Positions 34,342 to 44,714 of a stretch of DNA of 64,000 bases are shown here, in pieces. Position 1 is the first letter of the stretch. Every line of letters begins with the position of its first letter. The translations under genes were made by a program, and so were the position numbers. The DNA lies in the NCBI RefSeq assembly GCF_004193775.1, contig NC_041021.1, forward strand, positions 20,924,632 to 20,988,631. The letters run 5' to 3'. Source of the stretch: Glycine soja. Its lineage: Eukaryota; Streptophyta; Magnoliopsida; Fabales; Fabaceae. The notes under the pieces were generated by a model. It was not told where the DNA came from. It did not search any database and saw only the letters and a program-made list of their open reading frames with translations.

Positions 34342-34826
34342 CCCACCTTTTGTTACCGTGACCCAAGAGTCTGGTGGCATGTGGAGCCACATGACCGTGG
34401 GATCCCTATATTAGTATTCTATTGTTTTTTATGTTTCATCATTTATCATTTGCGTGTTATTTTATTTCTATGACTTGAGAGACTAACGTTTTTTTTTGTT
34501 GTTTCGATTGTCATTTGTTTTGTGCATACATTTTGTTTGGATTGTTGCGTTAGTGCTTATTTCGTTATTGTCGATAATGTTTGTTGAAATTCCAGAACTG
34601 GTAGAGTTTTCATTTTGTGTATAAACAATGAGTGTATATTGAAAAAGGAAAAAAAATCTTTGAAAAGGAATAGAGGTTTTATATAGACCATGTCGATATA
34701 AAGAGAAAGAGTTTTTCAAATGCATGTGTATATAGAGAAAAAAAAGTTTTTTTCATGTATAGTTTTTGCAAACATGCATAAGAAAAATGAAACAAAAAGG
34801 AAAGAGAAAGAAAGACCTCGAAGGTC

Positions 34827-35935
34827 GGCATGTTATGGTCATAGGAAGCACAAATCATTCGTAGAGAGCAAACATATCTTTTGGAAACAAGAAACTGACG
34901 CTAAGAGTTTATTTTCCAAAATAACCGAGATAAGAACGGATGGATTCGTTGAACCAATGAAAGAACATAATTTGGAAACGTTGGGTCTACTTGCATAAAT
35001 CCCAAGCCTTAGTATCGCAATGCCATAAACTAGATGCTTGAGTACCCACCTTGCTGTATGCATGACTAATTTTGCACGTTGTTTCCAAATTATTATTGTT
35101 ACGCGTGCCTCGTGGAAATGATATGGAAGTTTAACTCGAAACCGACACCCTACACATGAATCTGTTTTGCCCCAAATATCAAAATCGGGCACGCACAATG
35201 AAAAGACCATGTTGAGACACAACCTTAAGCTACTTTGGACCTCGGCCCATGAAGAGAATCCTCATCCTTTCCCCCGAAGAAGAGGACAGCAGAATCTCCT
35301 CAAGGGGGAGCGAATAACAAATTCTAAAACCTGAATTCCCAATCAAAGATCTGAAGAAAAAGGAAAAGGAAAGAGAAATCGGCATGTTATGGTCATAGGA
35401 AGCACAAATCATTCGTAGAGAGCAAACATATCTTTTGGAAACAAGAAACTGACGCTAAGAGTTTATTTTCCAAAATAACCGAGATAAGAACGGATGGATT
35501 CATTGAACCAATGAAAGAACATAATTTGGAAATGTTGGGTCTACTTGCATAAATCCCAAGCCTTAGTATCGCAATGCCATAAAATGGATGCTTGAGTACC
35601 CACCTAGTTGTATGCATGACTAATTTTGCACGTTGTTTCCAAATCATCATTGTTACGCATGCCTCGTGGAAATGATATGGAAGTTTAACCTGAAACCGAC
35701 ACCCTACACATGAATTTTTTTCGCCCCAAATATCAAAATCGGGCACGCACAATGAAAAGACCATGTTGAGACACAACCTTAAGCTACTTTGGACCTCAGC
35801 CCATGAAGAGAATCCTTATCCTTTCCCCCGAAGAAGAGGACAGGAGAATCTCCTCAAGGGGGAGCAAATAACGAATGCTAAAACCCGAATTCCCAATCAA
35901 AGATCTGAAGAAAAAGGAAAAGGAAAGAAAAGGAT
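34827..35935 (+). repeat. 554-bp tandem duplication (element N tail)
   Basis: GGCATGTTATGGTCATAGG starts the first copy at 34827 and the second at 35381. The copies are almost identical, so the duplication is young. One inverted equivalent exists in B (about 42070-42270). Minus-strand open frames in each copy (34839-35222, 35393-35776) mirror each other only because of the duplication. Confidence 0.9.
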
Positions 35936-36662
35936 GAAATGAAATGGAAGAAATGAAAAGAAAGAAAAGGAAAAAATGAAAAGGAAAAGAAAGAAAAGAA
36001 AAGGAAAAGAAGGATTCCCGATCGAAGATCGGAAGAAAGTAAAAAGGGAAGGATCGGAGGAAAACAGAATAATTCCCAATCAATAAAGGAAACCAGGAAA
36101 GAGAACAGAAGATCGTCGGACCAGATAAATTTTCGGCGAGATAAATGATTGCCTAGCACTGTTCGTTCATCCTCCACCATCAAATCTTATTCGGAGCCCG
36201 ATGAATTGATTGTCATTCATGCATCCTCCACCCTCGAGTCCGGAGCCCCATGAATTGATTGCCATTCATGCATCCTCCACCATCTTATTCGGAGCCCCAT
36301 GAATTGATTGTCATTCATGCATCCTCCGTTATCAAGTACGGAGCCTCCGGTGAGGGGAAATTACGATTTTTTGTTATTTTCCCAATCGGTTCCTTCACCA
36401 AACATGTGTATACGTATATATTATGTTATTCTTGTTTGTTTGTTTGTTTTGTTTTTTGTTGTGCGGAGAAAGAAGAAGGAGAGATGGGAGTCACTTATTT
36501 CAAATCGTTTTGGGTTGGGACTATTGTGATTGAGATCAATTAAATTCCCATGATGGGCAAAGGATGGCCTTCAGGGGTCATCATAGATTAATTACGGAAA
36601 AGGAATAAGACGGACGAAATTAGTGTTTTATCTTTACTTTCCTCCTATATCCGATAAAAGGT
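35936..36662 (+). other. Element N tail, last part, non-coding
   Basis: A long purine-rich run (AAAGGAAAAG-type) at 35920-36010 is followed by the ~49-bp repeats and then a short unique part. The run reads as a Phe/Ser-rich open frame on the minus strand, which I take as low-complexity noise. Confidence 0.5.
36165..36350 (+). repeat. About 49-bp tandem repeat, 3-4 units (element N tail)
   Basis: Units contain ATGAATTGATTG, CATTCATGCATCCTCC and CGGAGCCC; GCATCCTCC recurs at 36221, 36270 and 36319. Confidence 0.85.
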
Positions 36663-36679
36663 AAGTAAAGAGGGGTAAC
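36663..36679 (+). promoter_or_regulatory. Polypurine tract (element N)
   Basis: AAGTAAAGAGGGGTAAC directly precedes the 3' LTR at 36680. Confidence 0.88.
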
Positions 36680-37105
36680 TGTCATACCCTAATTTCGTCC
36701 GGGGACCATTGTTTGATGGCATGCAACCTTTGCTTGACCTCTTCGAGGTACTTAGCACCCATTGTTGCACAATACGTGAAGTTCCATAACGTTCCAGAAG
36801 TCGAAAGAGAGCATTGTTGCACAATCCGTGAAGTTTTGTAACATGCCGGAAATCAAAAGGAAGCATTGTTACACAATTCGTGAGGTTCTGTAATATTCCG
36901 AAAGCCAAAAAAGGGATGATTACGTAATCCGTAAGGTTCCGTAACATTACGAAAGGAAAACAAGTATCGTTACAGAATTCATAAAGTTTCGTAACGTTAC
37001 GAAAAAAGAATCAGCAAAAAAAGGCAGGGGTGTATTTAGTAAATAGGGGGTGCAAATAGCAACCAGGTCCACTTGGGCCTTCCAGGAAGTTCTTCCAGAA
37101 TGCGA

Positions 37106-37176
37106 GAACTACGTAGGTCTGATTTCCTCTTCGATGGAGGATACGTAGGAGCAAACAGCCCGCTTTTGTCGACCTC
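37106..37176 (+). other. Three-way-junction module, copy 7
   Basis: This is the LTR partner of copy 4, with short hairpin 1 loop and hairpin 2 GCAAACAGC-type/GCTTTTGT. Confidence 0.6.
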
Positions 37177-37301
37177 GTGAGATGGTTAGAGGTCCAACGC
37201 CTTAGCTTTCTCACCAAGTAAAATGGATCATTTTTAAGGTCCAACGCCTTAAATGACCCCTTTCCAAGTAAAAAGAATCACTTAATTCGCCCCTTTTGAA
37301 A

Positions 37302-37375
37302 GAACTACGTAGGCCTGATTTCCTTATCACAATTGTGGAATACGTAGGAGTAAGGGAAACACCCTTGTCGGTCAC
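37302..37375 (+). other. Three-way-junction module, copy 8, with compensatory closing pair
   Basis: The closing arms read GGCC and GGTC in place of GGTC and GACC. The T-A pair has become C-G (both sides changed) and one G-C has become G-T, so pairing is kept. Hairpin 2 is AAGGG/CCCTT. Confidence 0.65.
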
Positions 37376-37694
37376 AAAAAGATAAAAAATACAAAAAGGC
37401 ATAAAAAGACATAAAAACGTAAAAAAGGGAAAATAAAACAATTTGAAGACATCTTTGCACACTCGATTAAAGGCTACCGTCCTTCATGACGGATGCGTGG
37501 GGTGCTAATACCTTCACCGTGCGTAAATACAACTCCCGAACCTTTCACACTTAAAGTTCGTAGACCACACCTTTCCAGTTTTTCAGACGTTTTCCTCGAA
37601 TAAACGTTGGTGGCGACTCGGCACATTTTCCTTTCTTGGAAGACGCACCCGTGAGCCCTCGCATCGCCCTCCCGCCAAAGGGTAGGTTGCGACA

Positions 37695-38598
37695 ATATCG
37701 TTTAATCTCTGTTAAAATAAAATCCAACCGATCTTTCACGCCGTAACCACGCTTAAAAACCAAAAGAGGGAAAATAATAATAAAGTAATCAAAATATCTT
37801 TGAATAAAAAAAATCAATTGGACGTTTTTCTTTGGGATTTTCCTTAATTGAATTAACTAATAACCAAAGTGAAACTAAGGCTAAAATCAACTCACAAATC
37901 AAGCTTTGTCCATAAAAATCACTTAAAAAACCGTTTTAAGGTCCAATGCCTTAAACGGTCCTCTTCGCTTTTTATTTGGTTAAACGTGGACTTTCGAAAG
38001 CATAAAATCAACATGTAACCTTGTCGCTACTTTAAAAAAAAAACAAGAGATCGTTAATGGTCCAACACCTTAACTTTTCTCTCCTTTCAAAAGAATCAAA
38101 AAATCGTTAATGGTCCAACGCTTTAAACGACTTTTGTTCGGTAAAAACATATCTTGCAAAAAAGGGATAAAAACAATTTAACCAACGTTCAATTCTCAAA
38201 TAACTATGTAGGTCTGATTTCCTTATCACAAATTGAGGAATACGTAGGAGCAAGGGAAACACCCTTGGCGACCACAAAAAGATAAAAACATAAAAAAAGG
38301 CATAAAAACACAAAAGGACATAAAAAGGGGAAAATGAAACATTTTGAAGTCATATTTGCACACTTGATTAAAAGGCTGCCGTCCTTTGTGACAGACGCGT
38401 GGGGTGCTAATACCTTCCCTGTGCATAAATACAACTCCTGAACCTTTCACACTTAAAAGTTCGTAGACCACACCTTTTCCGGTTTTTCTGACGTTTTCCT
38501 TGAATAAACGTTGGTGGCGACTCCGTGCGCCTTCCTCCCTTGGAAGACGCACCTGTGAGCCCTCGCGTCGCCCTCCCGCCGAAGGGTAGGTTGTGACA
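37695..38598 (+). repeat. 3' LTR of element A, part 2
   Basis: It begins with the duplicated ATATC and continues the A LTR exactly where 24757 stopped (compare 6085 onward in the 5' LTR). It ends TTGTGACA at 38598, followed by CCCAG. A module copy is at 38201-38275 (class with AAGGG/CCCTT). Confidence 0.93.
38201..38275 (+). other. Three-way-junction module, copy 9
   Basis: This is the 3' LTR equivalent of copy 1. TAACTATGTAGGTCTGA opens it; closing GGTC pairs with GACC after GGC; hairpin 2 is AAGGG/CCCTT. Confidence 0.65.
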
Positions 38599-38603
38599 CC
38601 CAG

Positions 38604-38970
38604 TGTTTTCTCTAAATGGTCGTTTAGAAATGAAACGCTAACATCCAAAATCTCATTTGTGTTTATGGGAAAATTTTATCAGCATAGTCTCCTTCCCCAA
38701 TAGACACATTGTTTTTCTCCAAAAATTATATGTTGCTCTTATCAATTGGAGGTTTTTGTTTCTTTACTAAAACATGTTCGCATTTTAGTGAAAGAACGCC
38801 GAGACTATTTTAGTCTCACACTGCCTGAAGAACTATGTAGGTCTAAGTTCCTCATCGCAATTGAGGATACATAGGAGCAAAAGCCCCGCTTTTGTCGACC
38901 ACCTCACAGTTCTGTCGCCCTGACCCGTGAGTTAGGTGGCATGCAGAGATACCCAATGGTTATCTGCACC
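38604..38970 (+). mobile_element. Element X, right part
   Basis: The sequence resumes at TGTTTTCTCTAAATGG, as in the uninterrupted tails at 21690 (A) and 34040 (N). It carries a module copy (38830-38902), then a CCCGTGA...TTAGG repeat fragment, and stops at about 38970 against integrase-coding DNA. No LTR or duplication marks this right end. Confidence 0.7.
38830..38902 (+). other. Three-way-junction module, copy 10 (tail type)
   Basis: GGTC/GACC closing, TTCCTC/GAGGA hairpin 1, CAAAAGC-CCC-GCTTTTG hairpin 2. Confidence 0.65.
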
Positions 38971-39727
38971 TTTGTTTAGACATGATGGGTATTTGTTAAG
39001 GGACAAGTGACTTTGTGTGCCTAAGAAATCAATTAGGGACTTGCTTGTTAGAGAGGCACATGAAGGGGGCTTAATGGGGCACTTTGGGGTACAAAAGACA
39101 TCTGAATTCTTGCATAAGCATTTCTATTGGCCTCACATGAAGCATGAAGTGCATAAGTTTTGTGATAAATGTCTTGTTTGCAAGAAAGCTAAATCCAAGG
39201 TCATGCCACATGGTTTGTATACTCCATTGGCAGTTCCTGAACATCCTTGAATTGGCATTTCAATGGATTTTGTTCTAGGTTTGCCTTGGTCCAAGGGAGA
39301 AAAGGACTTAATTTTTGTGGTGGTTGACAAGTTTTCTAAGATGGCTCACTTCATAGCATGCAAGAAGGTAGATGGCGCTTGTCATGTTTTTGATTCATTC
39401 TTCAAGGACGTGGTAAGATTGCATGCTTTACATAGAAGTATTGTAAGTGACCGAGATTCCAAATTTCTTTGTCACGTTTAGCAAACTTTGTGGGGTAAGA
39501 TTGGAACTAAATTGTTGTTTTAATGTGGCTGGTCTATCTCTTTTTGATGTAGGTGATGATTTAGTTGATTTGAGGCCAAATATTTTTCAAGAAAGAGGGA
39601 ATGATGAGGACATCAAAGACCAGGCCCAAGCCCAGAAGGAAGCCCAAGACCTAATACAAGGCATAGGAGGGCCAATGACAAGAGCAAGAACCAAAAAGAC
39701 CAAAGAAGCTTTACACCATATAATGGC
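38971..39727 (+). pseudogene. Integrase fragment of a chromovirus-type Ty3-gypsy element
   Basis: A frame from about 38976 encodes the integrase zinc motif (H...H...C-x2-C, 39055-39180) and then the core start [11 protein letters not shown] with its first Asp, and VSDRDSKF with the second. Stops at about 39007 and 39248 break the frame. At about 39520 the core is joined by deletion to the polyprotein end (GPMTRARTKKTKEALHHI), losing the catalytic Glu, the rest of integrase and any chromodomain. Unlike A and B this is the GLPWS/MTRAR type typical of plant chromoviruses. Element B interrupts it at 39727; the frame continues at 59872 for about ten codons to a stop. Confidence 0.8.
39723..39727. 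repeat. Target-site duplication ATGGC, left copy (element B)
   Basis: ATGGC precedes the LTR at 39728; ATAGC follows the other LTR at 59867-59871. One base differs, consistent with later mutation. Confidence 0.75.
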
Positions 39728-40036
39728 TGTCGCAACCTACCCTTCGGCGGGAGGGCGACGCGAGACTCACGGGTGCGTATTCCAAGAAAGGAATACGTGT
39801 GGAGTCGCCACCAACGTTTATTTGAGGAAAACGTTGAAAAAACTGGAAAAGACGTGGTCTACAAACTTTAAGTGAAAGGTTCGGGAGTTATATTTACGCA
39901 CAAGGAAGGTATTAGCACCCCATGCGTCCGTCACAAGAGACGGCAGCCTTTAATCAAATGTGCAAATATGACTTTATGTTATCTTCTCTATTTTCACGTT
40001 CTTATGTCTTTTTATGCCTTTTATTTTTTATTTTTT

Positions 40037-40110
40037 GTGGTCGACGAGGGTGTTTCCCTTGCTCCTACGTATTCCTCAATTGTGATAAGGAAATCAGACC
40101 TATATAGTTC
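40037..40110 (-). other. Three-way-junction module, copy 11
   Basis: LTR type on the minus strand, with hairpin 2 AAGGG/CCCT and TTCCTTATC hairpin 1. One closing pair is altered (GTCGAC followed by G at the outer side: GTGGTCGACGAGG in plus reading). Confidence 0.55.
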
Positions 40111-41020
40111 TTTGAGAACAAAGCATTTGGTTAAATTTATTTTTTTATCCTTTTTTTTTTGCAAGATATGTTTTTATTGAATGAAAGGTCATTTAAGGCG
40201 TTGGACCATTAAATAATCTTTCGATTTTTTTTGGAAAGAGAGAAAACATTAAGGCATTGGACCATTAATGATCTCTTTATTTTTGAAAGAGGTAATAAAG
40301 TTACATGTTGATTTTAGGCCTCTAGAAATCCATGTTTAACCAATAAAAGCGGACAAGACCATTTCAAGGCGTTGGGCCTTAAAAATGGCTTTTTAGGTGA
40401 TGACAAAAGTTTGATTTATGAATTGATTTTAGCCTTAGTTTCACTTTGGTTATTAGTCGATTCGATTAAGAAAGGGAAATCCCAAAGAAAACGTCCGATT
40501 GATTTTTTTTATTTATTTTACCAAAAGATATTTTTTATTATTATATTATTATTTTGCCTCTTTTTTGGTTCTGAACGTGGTTACGACATGACCTAACGGT
40601 CGGAATTCATTTTAACAGGAATTAAAGGATGTTACAATACGAATGATAGGTGGAAATTTATTTTATTTTTTATTAGGCGAGAAAATGACTTCAATAAATG
40701 ACTAAAGTACGTCAAAAGGGAGTACGGAAAGTAAATGAAATGGAAATAAAAGCACGTGAAACAAATGAGGACCACTAAGGGTACATAGAATGAATTGAAA
40801 AGTTCGATTTCAGGAACTTACCGGTTGAAGACTGAAGAACGATGAAGAACAAACGAAGAATGACGAAGAACGGTTGAAAATCTTCGCGAAATCACCCACG
40901 GAAACGTTACGGAAGCGCCTCGGCTTTGATTTTCTTCACGGAAGCAATTTTTCTCACTAATTTTAAGTGAATCTCAGATACCAGGAGGGTTGAACATTTT
41001 TGTTCTTCCCTCTTTCCCCT

Positions 41021-41027
41021 ATTTATA
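41021..41027 (-). promoter_or_regulatory. TATA box of the 3' LTR (element B)
   Basis: Minus strand TATAAAT in CCTATAAATAGGGG, about 30 bp downstream of the perfect 8-bp-arm palindrome at 41055-41072. Confidence 0.75.
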
Positions 41028-41521
41028 GGAAAAGGAAGGAGAAGCTTGCCACCCAGCTCGCCCAGGCGAGCTAGGTTGCTTCCTCCAGAAGGCACCGCCT
41101 TCTGGAGAACTTCCTGGAAGGCCCAAGTGGGCCTGGTTGCTATTTGCACCCCCCTGTTTACTAAATACACCCCTTGCTTTTTTTTGCTGATTCTTTTTCC
41201 GTAACGTTACGAAAACTTACGAATTACGTAACAATACTTGTTTTCTTTCCGTAATGTTACGGAACCTTATGGATTACGTAATCATCCCTTTTTTGCCTTC
41301 CGAAATGTTACGGAAATTTACGGATTACGCACTAACACTTCCTTTTGACTTCCGGCATGTCACGGAACTTCACGGATTGTGCAACAATGCTTTCTTTTGA
41401 CTTTCGGCATGTCACGGAACTTCACGAATTGCCTAACGATGGGTGCCAAGTACCTCGAATTGGTCAAACGAGGGTCGCATCCCAACAACGGATGGTCCCC
41501 AAATGAAATTAGGGTATGATA

Positions 41522-41538
41522 GTTGCCCCTATTTACTT
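41522..41538 (-). promoter_or_regulatory. Polypurine tract (element B)
   Basis: AAGTAAATAGGGGCAAC on the minus strand adjoins the 3' LTR. It differs slightly from the A tract. Confidence 0.85.
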
Positions 41539-42977
41539 ATCTTTTATTGGAGATAAAAGGGAAGTAAAGATAAGACACTAATTTCGTTCGAGCGAAACAC
41601 CATTCGGCCGGTGAATCTCCCTGCCATTGGAACCTGCAAAAATTTTGAAAGTGATCAGTGCCGACACATCATCCTGATACTGTCGAATTCGTTCCTCTTG
41701 GTTGACACAAGGCGCAGAATGACCATAAATTGTCTCTACGTGTCTTCGGACACGATCGACCCTGGGTGGCAAGGCGCAGAATGACCATAACTTGTCTCTG
41801 CGCGTTTATCACTCAACTTGCTGCTCCTGAATGACAAAGGGCACAGAATGATCATAACTTGTCTCTGCGCGTTTATCACTCATTGAGTCTTACAGATAGC
41901 AAAAGCGTGCGCATGACCGTAATTGGTCTCCGCATGTCATCGAGCCCGCCGCCTCTGGATGACAAAAGTAAAAAGTGGGGGACCAAATGGTTCCCGCATG
42001 TCATCGGGCCCGCCACCTCTGGATGACAAAAGCTGAAAAGTGCGGGACCAAATGGTTCCCGCATGTCATCAGGCTCGCCGCCTAAGGCTTGGGATTTATG
42101 CAAGTAGACCCAACATTTCCAAATTATGTTCTTTCATTGGTTCAACGAATCCATCCGTTCTTATCTCGGTTATTTTGGAAAATAAACTCTTAGCGTCAGT
42201 TTCTTGTTTCCAAAAGATATGTTTGCTCTCTACGAATGATTTGTGCTTCCTATGACCATAACATGTCGACCTTCGAGGTCTTTCTTTCTCTTTCCTTTTT
42301 GTTTCATTTTTCTTATGCGTGTTTGAAAAAACTATACATCCATCGCTATCTATGAGAAAAGCTTTTTTCTCTGTACACCTACATTCCTATACACGAAAAA
42401 AACTTTTTTTTTCTCTATATACACATGCATTTGAAAAACTCTTTCTCTTTATATCAACATGGTCTATATAAAACCTCTATTCCTTTTCAAAAATTTCTTT
42501 TTCCATTTTCAATATACACTCGTTGTTTATACAAAAAATTTCTTTATATACACTCATTGCTCACACACAAGAATTTCTTTTCACACATTGTTTATATACA
42601 AAAAGTTTCTTTTCTTTTCTTTATATACATATATGACATTTTTCTTTTTCTATTCTTGGTGTTATCACGACGTTTGTTTGTTTATTTTAGGACGACGTTC
42701 CTAAATGAAAAGTCTACACAGTTCCGGAATTTCAACAAACATTATCGACAATAACGAAATAAGCACTAACGCAACAATCCAAACAAAATGTATGCACCAA
42801 ACAAATGACAATCGAAACAACAAAAACAAACGTTAGTCTCTCAAGTCATAGAAATAAAATAACACGCAAATGATAAATGATGAAACATAAAAAACAATAG
42901 AATACGAATATGGGGATCTCACGGTCATGTGGCTCCACATGCCACCAGACTCTTGGGTCACGGTAACAAAAGGTGGG
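41539..42977 (-). other. Element B tail, last part, with hairpin repeats
   Basis: Between 41700 and 42080 are short repeats of two kinds: GGCGCAGAATGACCATAA with CTCTGCG, and GCGGGACC-AAAT-GGTTCCCGC with ATGACAAAAG. Each can form a hairpin. 42070-42270 is the inverted equivalent of the unit doubled in N (34827 onward). 42280-42700 is T-rich (on plus) with repeated TTTCTTTATATACA-like phrases. Confidence 0.6.
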
Positions 42978-43051
42978 GTGGTCGACAAAAGCAGTGCTTT
43001 TGCTCCTACGTATCCTCAATTTGTGATGAGGAACTCAGACCTACGTAGTTC
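42978..43051 (-). other. Three-way-junction module, copy 12 (tail type)
   Basis: On the minus strand hairpin 2 is GCAAAAGC-ACT-GCTTTTGT, GGTC/GACC closing and TTCCTCATC hairpin 1 with GAGGA. It matches copy 6 of N. Confidence 0.65.
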
Positions 43052-44714
43052 TTGATAACTGTGAGACTAAAAATAGTCTCAATGTTTTCTTCAGTAAAAT
43101 GTGAACATGCTTTAGTAAAGAGACAAAACTTCCAATTGATCAGAGCAACATATGCTTTTTGGATGAAAAACAATGTGTCTATCGGGGAAGGAGAGTATGC
43201 TGATGAAATCTTCTCATAACCATAAATGAGATTTTGGATGTTAGCCTTTCGCTTCTAAATGACCATTTAGAGGAAACACTGGGTTCAACAAAAATAGAAG
43301 AAAATCACTCAAATTGTATCAATCTCACACGGGTAAGTGTTTCATCCTAATTCCGAACCATAGATGTGTCATGACTTGATTTTGTAAATCATTTCCTATC
43401 AAATCAAAGATTACATGCGTGATCATGGATCAATAGGACTTTTTTCTTGGGAATGGTGTTTCTTGTGGGAAATTTGGCTTTGAGTGTTCTTGGCCTTTTC
43501 CTTTTCTGTTTTTGTTTAGTGTGAGGTGAACAAGTCACCGACGCACAGGATTTTGGTTGGCAATCAAAGGGAGAGGACCACTTTAGGTCGTGGTTTCCTT
43601 TCTTTTCTTGTTTACTTGGTGACAATACTGTATTGTTCAGATATCGTCTGGTCCAAAGACCTTTCTGCATATTTCTTCTGTTTTCTTTCGATCCTTGATC
43701 GAGAATTTTCTTTCCTTTCTTTTTTTTCTTTCTCTCAATCTTTGATTGAGAATTTTCTCTTTTTGTTTTCTTCCGATTCTTTTGATCGGGAATTTTCTCC
43801 TTTTCTCTTTTTTGTTTTCTTCCGAGGGCAAGGATTGACATTCTCACCCTGGGTCAAGGTTTATGGTAAGTTGGGATTTTGGCTCAAGGCTTGTAGAACG
43901 GCTGGACATGATATATGTCAGGGTTTGGCTAGCGGTTCGGGGATAAAGGGGATGTCCCACATTATTTCCATGACACAAATGCAGCAATGATGATTAGGAA
44001 ATTTTATGCAAAACTAGTCATGCATGCACCTATGTGGACACTCAAGTGTCGAAAAATTTTGGGTCATGTGATGCTAGGTCTCAGTATTTATTTTCTCTAT
44101 TTTAGTCAACCCAGTGTTCCCAAAATATGTTCTTTTATCAACTTGTGCATTCATCCGAATCATTTTTTGGGCGTTCGGGAAAATTTTCACAGCATTCACT
44201 CTTCAGGTGTATTCACATTTTTCCAAAAACTAGTTATAATCAGTGAAAGAAAAGTTGGAAGTTACCTCTTTTCACAAGCATGTTGTTTTCTAGCTAGACA
44301 ACTTTTTATTTTCATTTATTTCCTCTCTCCTTTTTTTCCTTCCTTCTTTCCTTACTTGCTCTCTTTTTCTTTCCTTTTTTTCTTTTTTACCTTTCCTTTT
44401 TTAAGTTATTATCATATATTCATTTTCTTTCCTCTTTCTAGAAGATCGTGCGGACAGGGGCGCATACTACCTACTTACATCTAACCACGAGGTAAACGAA
44501 AAACGCACGAAATGGTAAGTCGCAAAAACGGTGACGAAATACCTGAGAGCCATAACGCAAAAAATTTCTAACAGAAATGAATGATAATAATAGTAATGTT
44601 AGTAACCATATGAACAAAACAAAAAATAATGGTGTCAACAACAATATAGACAATAACAGAAGATGTCAATATCTAACTAACAGAAAAAATGTCAAAAAAG
44701 TGGGGTGACCTTGG
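43052..44714 (-). other. Element B tail, first part, non-coding
   Basis: This is the inverted equivalent of tails at 3721-5239, 20394-21900 and 32541-34260, with pyrimidine-rich (plus reading) GATCGGGAATTTTC units at 43680-43800. Plus-strand open frames here (43526-43990, 43987-44484) are Phe/Ser-rich low complexity. Confidence 0.55.

Larger units (their letters stand above)
24758..37694 (+). mobile_element. Element N: non-autonomous Ogre-like element nested in the 3' LTR of A
   Basis: It is 12,937 bp with perfect 5-bp duplication ATATC on both sides (24753-24757, 37695-37699). It has two LTRs, PBS, long leader, gag pseudogene, spacer, 24-bp minisatellite, 3' ORF remnant, tail, PPT. ORF1, protease, RT and integrase are all absent. 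It belongs with X, sharing the gag subtype and the exact minisatellite/3' ORF junction. It must have moved with enzymes from an autonomous relative such as A or B. Confidence 0.93.
36680..37694 (+). repeat. 3' LTR of element N, internally deleted
   Basis: It is 1015 bp against 1830 for the 5' LTR. The sequence jumps from the equivalent of about 25168 to about 25990 at 37098/37099, removing the TATA box and most of the leader. Both ends and two module copies (37106-37176, 37302-37375) remain. Confidence 0.92.
5240..38598 (+). mobile_element. Element A: Ogre/Tat-like Ty3-gypsy retrotransposon, near full length, disrupted
   Basis: It is bounded by LTRs starting TGTCATACCC and ending in a TTGCGACA-type terminus, with a 5-bp duplication CCCAG. 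Without nested element N and its duplicated target it is about 20.4 kb. The order is LTR, PBS, ORF1, gag-protease-G-patch, intron, RT, RNase H, additional RNase H, integrase, 3' ORF unit, tail, PPT, LTR. An upstream ORF, an intron between protease and RT, a second RNase H and great length are known hallmarks of legume Ogre elements in the Tat lineage. Stops and frameshifts break every coding part. The two LTRs look very alike by eye, suggesting a fairly recent insertion. Confidence 0.92.
39728..41521 (-). repeat. 3' LTR of element B
   Basis: The LTR is 1794 bp, in inverted form from TGTCGCAACCTA to TTAGGGTATGATA (terminal CA lost). TATA box at 41021-41027 (minus), palindrome AGCTCGCC-CA-GGCGAGCT at 41055-41072, TCCAACG-loop hairpins near 40200, 40250 and 40360. 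Confidence 0.92.

Noticed and set aside
35796..36183. Minus-strand Phe/Ser/Leu-rich open frames resembling membrane proteins
   Set aside because: They translate a pyrimidine-rich low-complexity run. Hydrophobicity is a composition effect.
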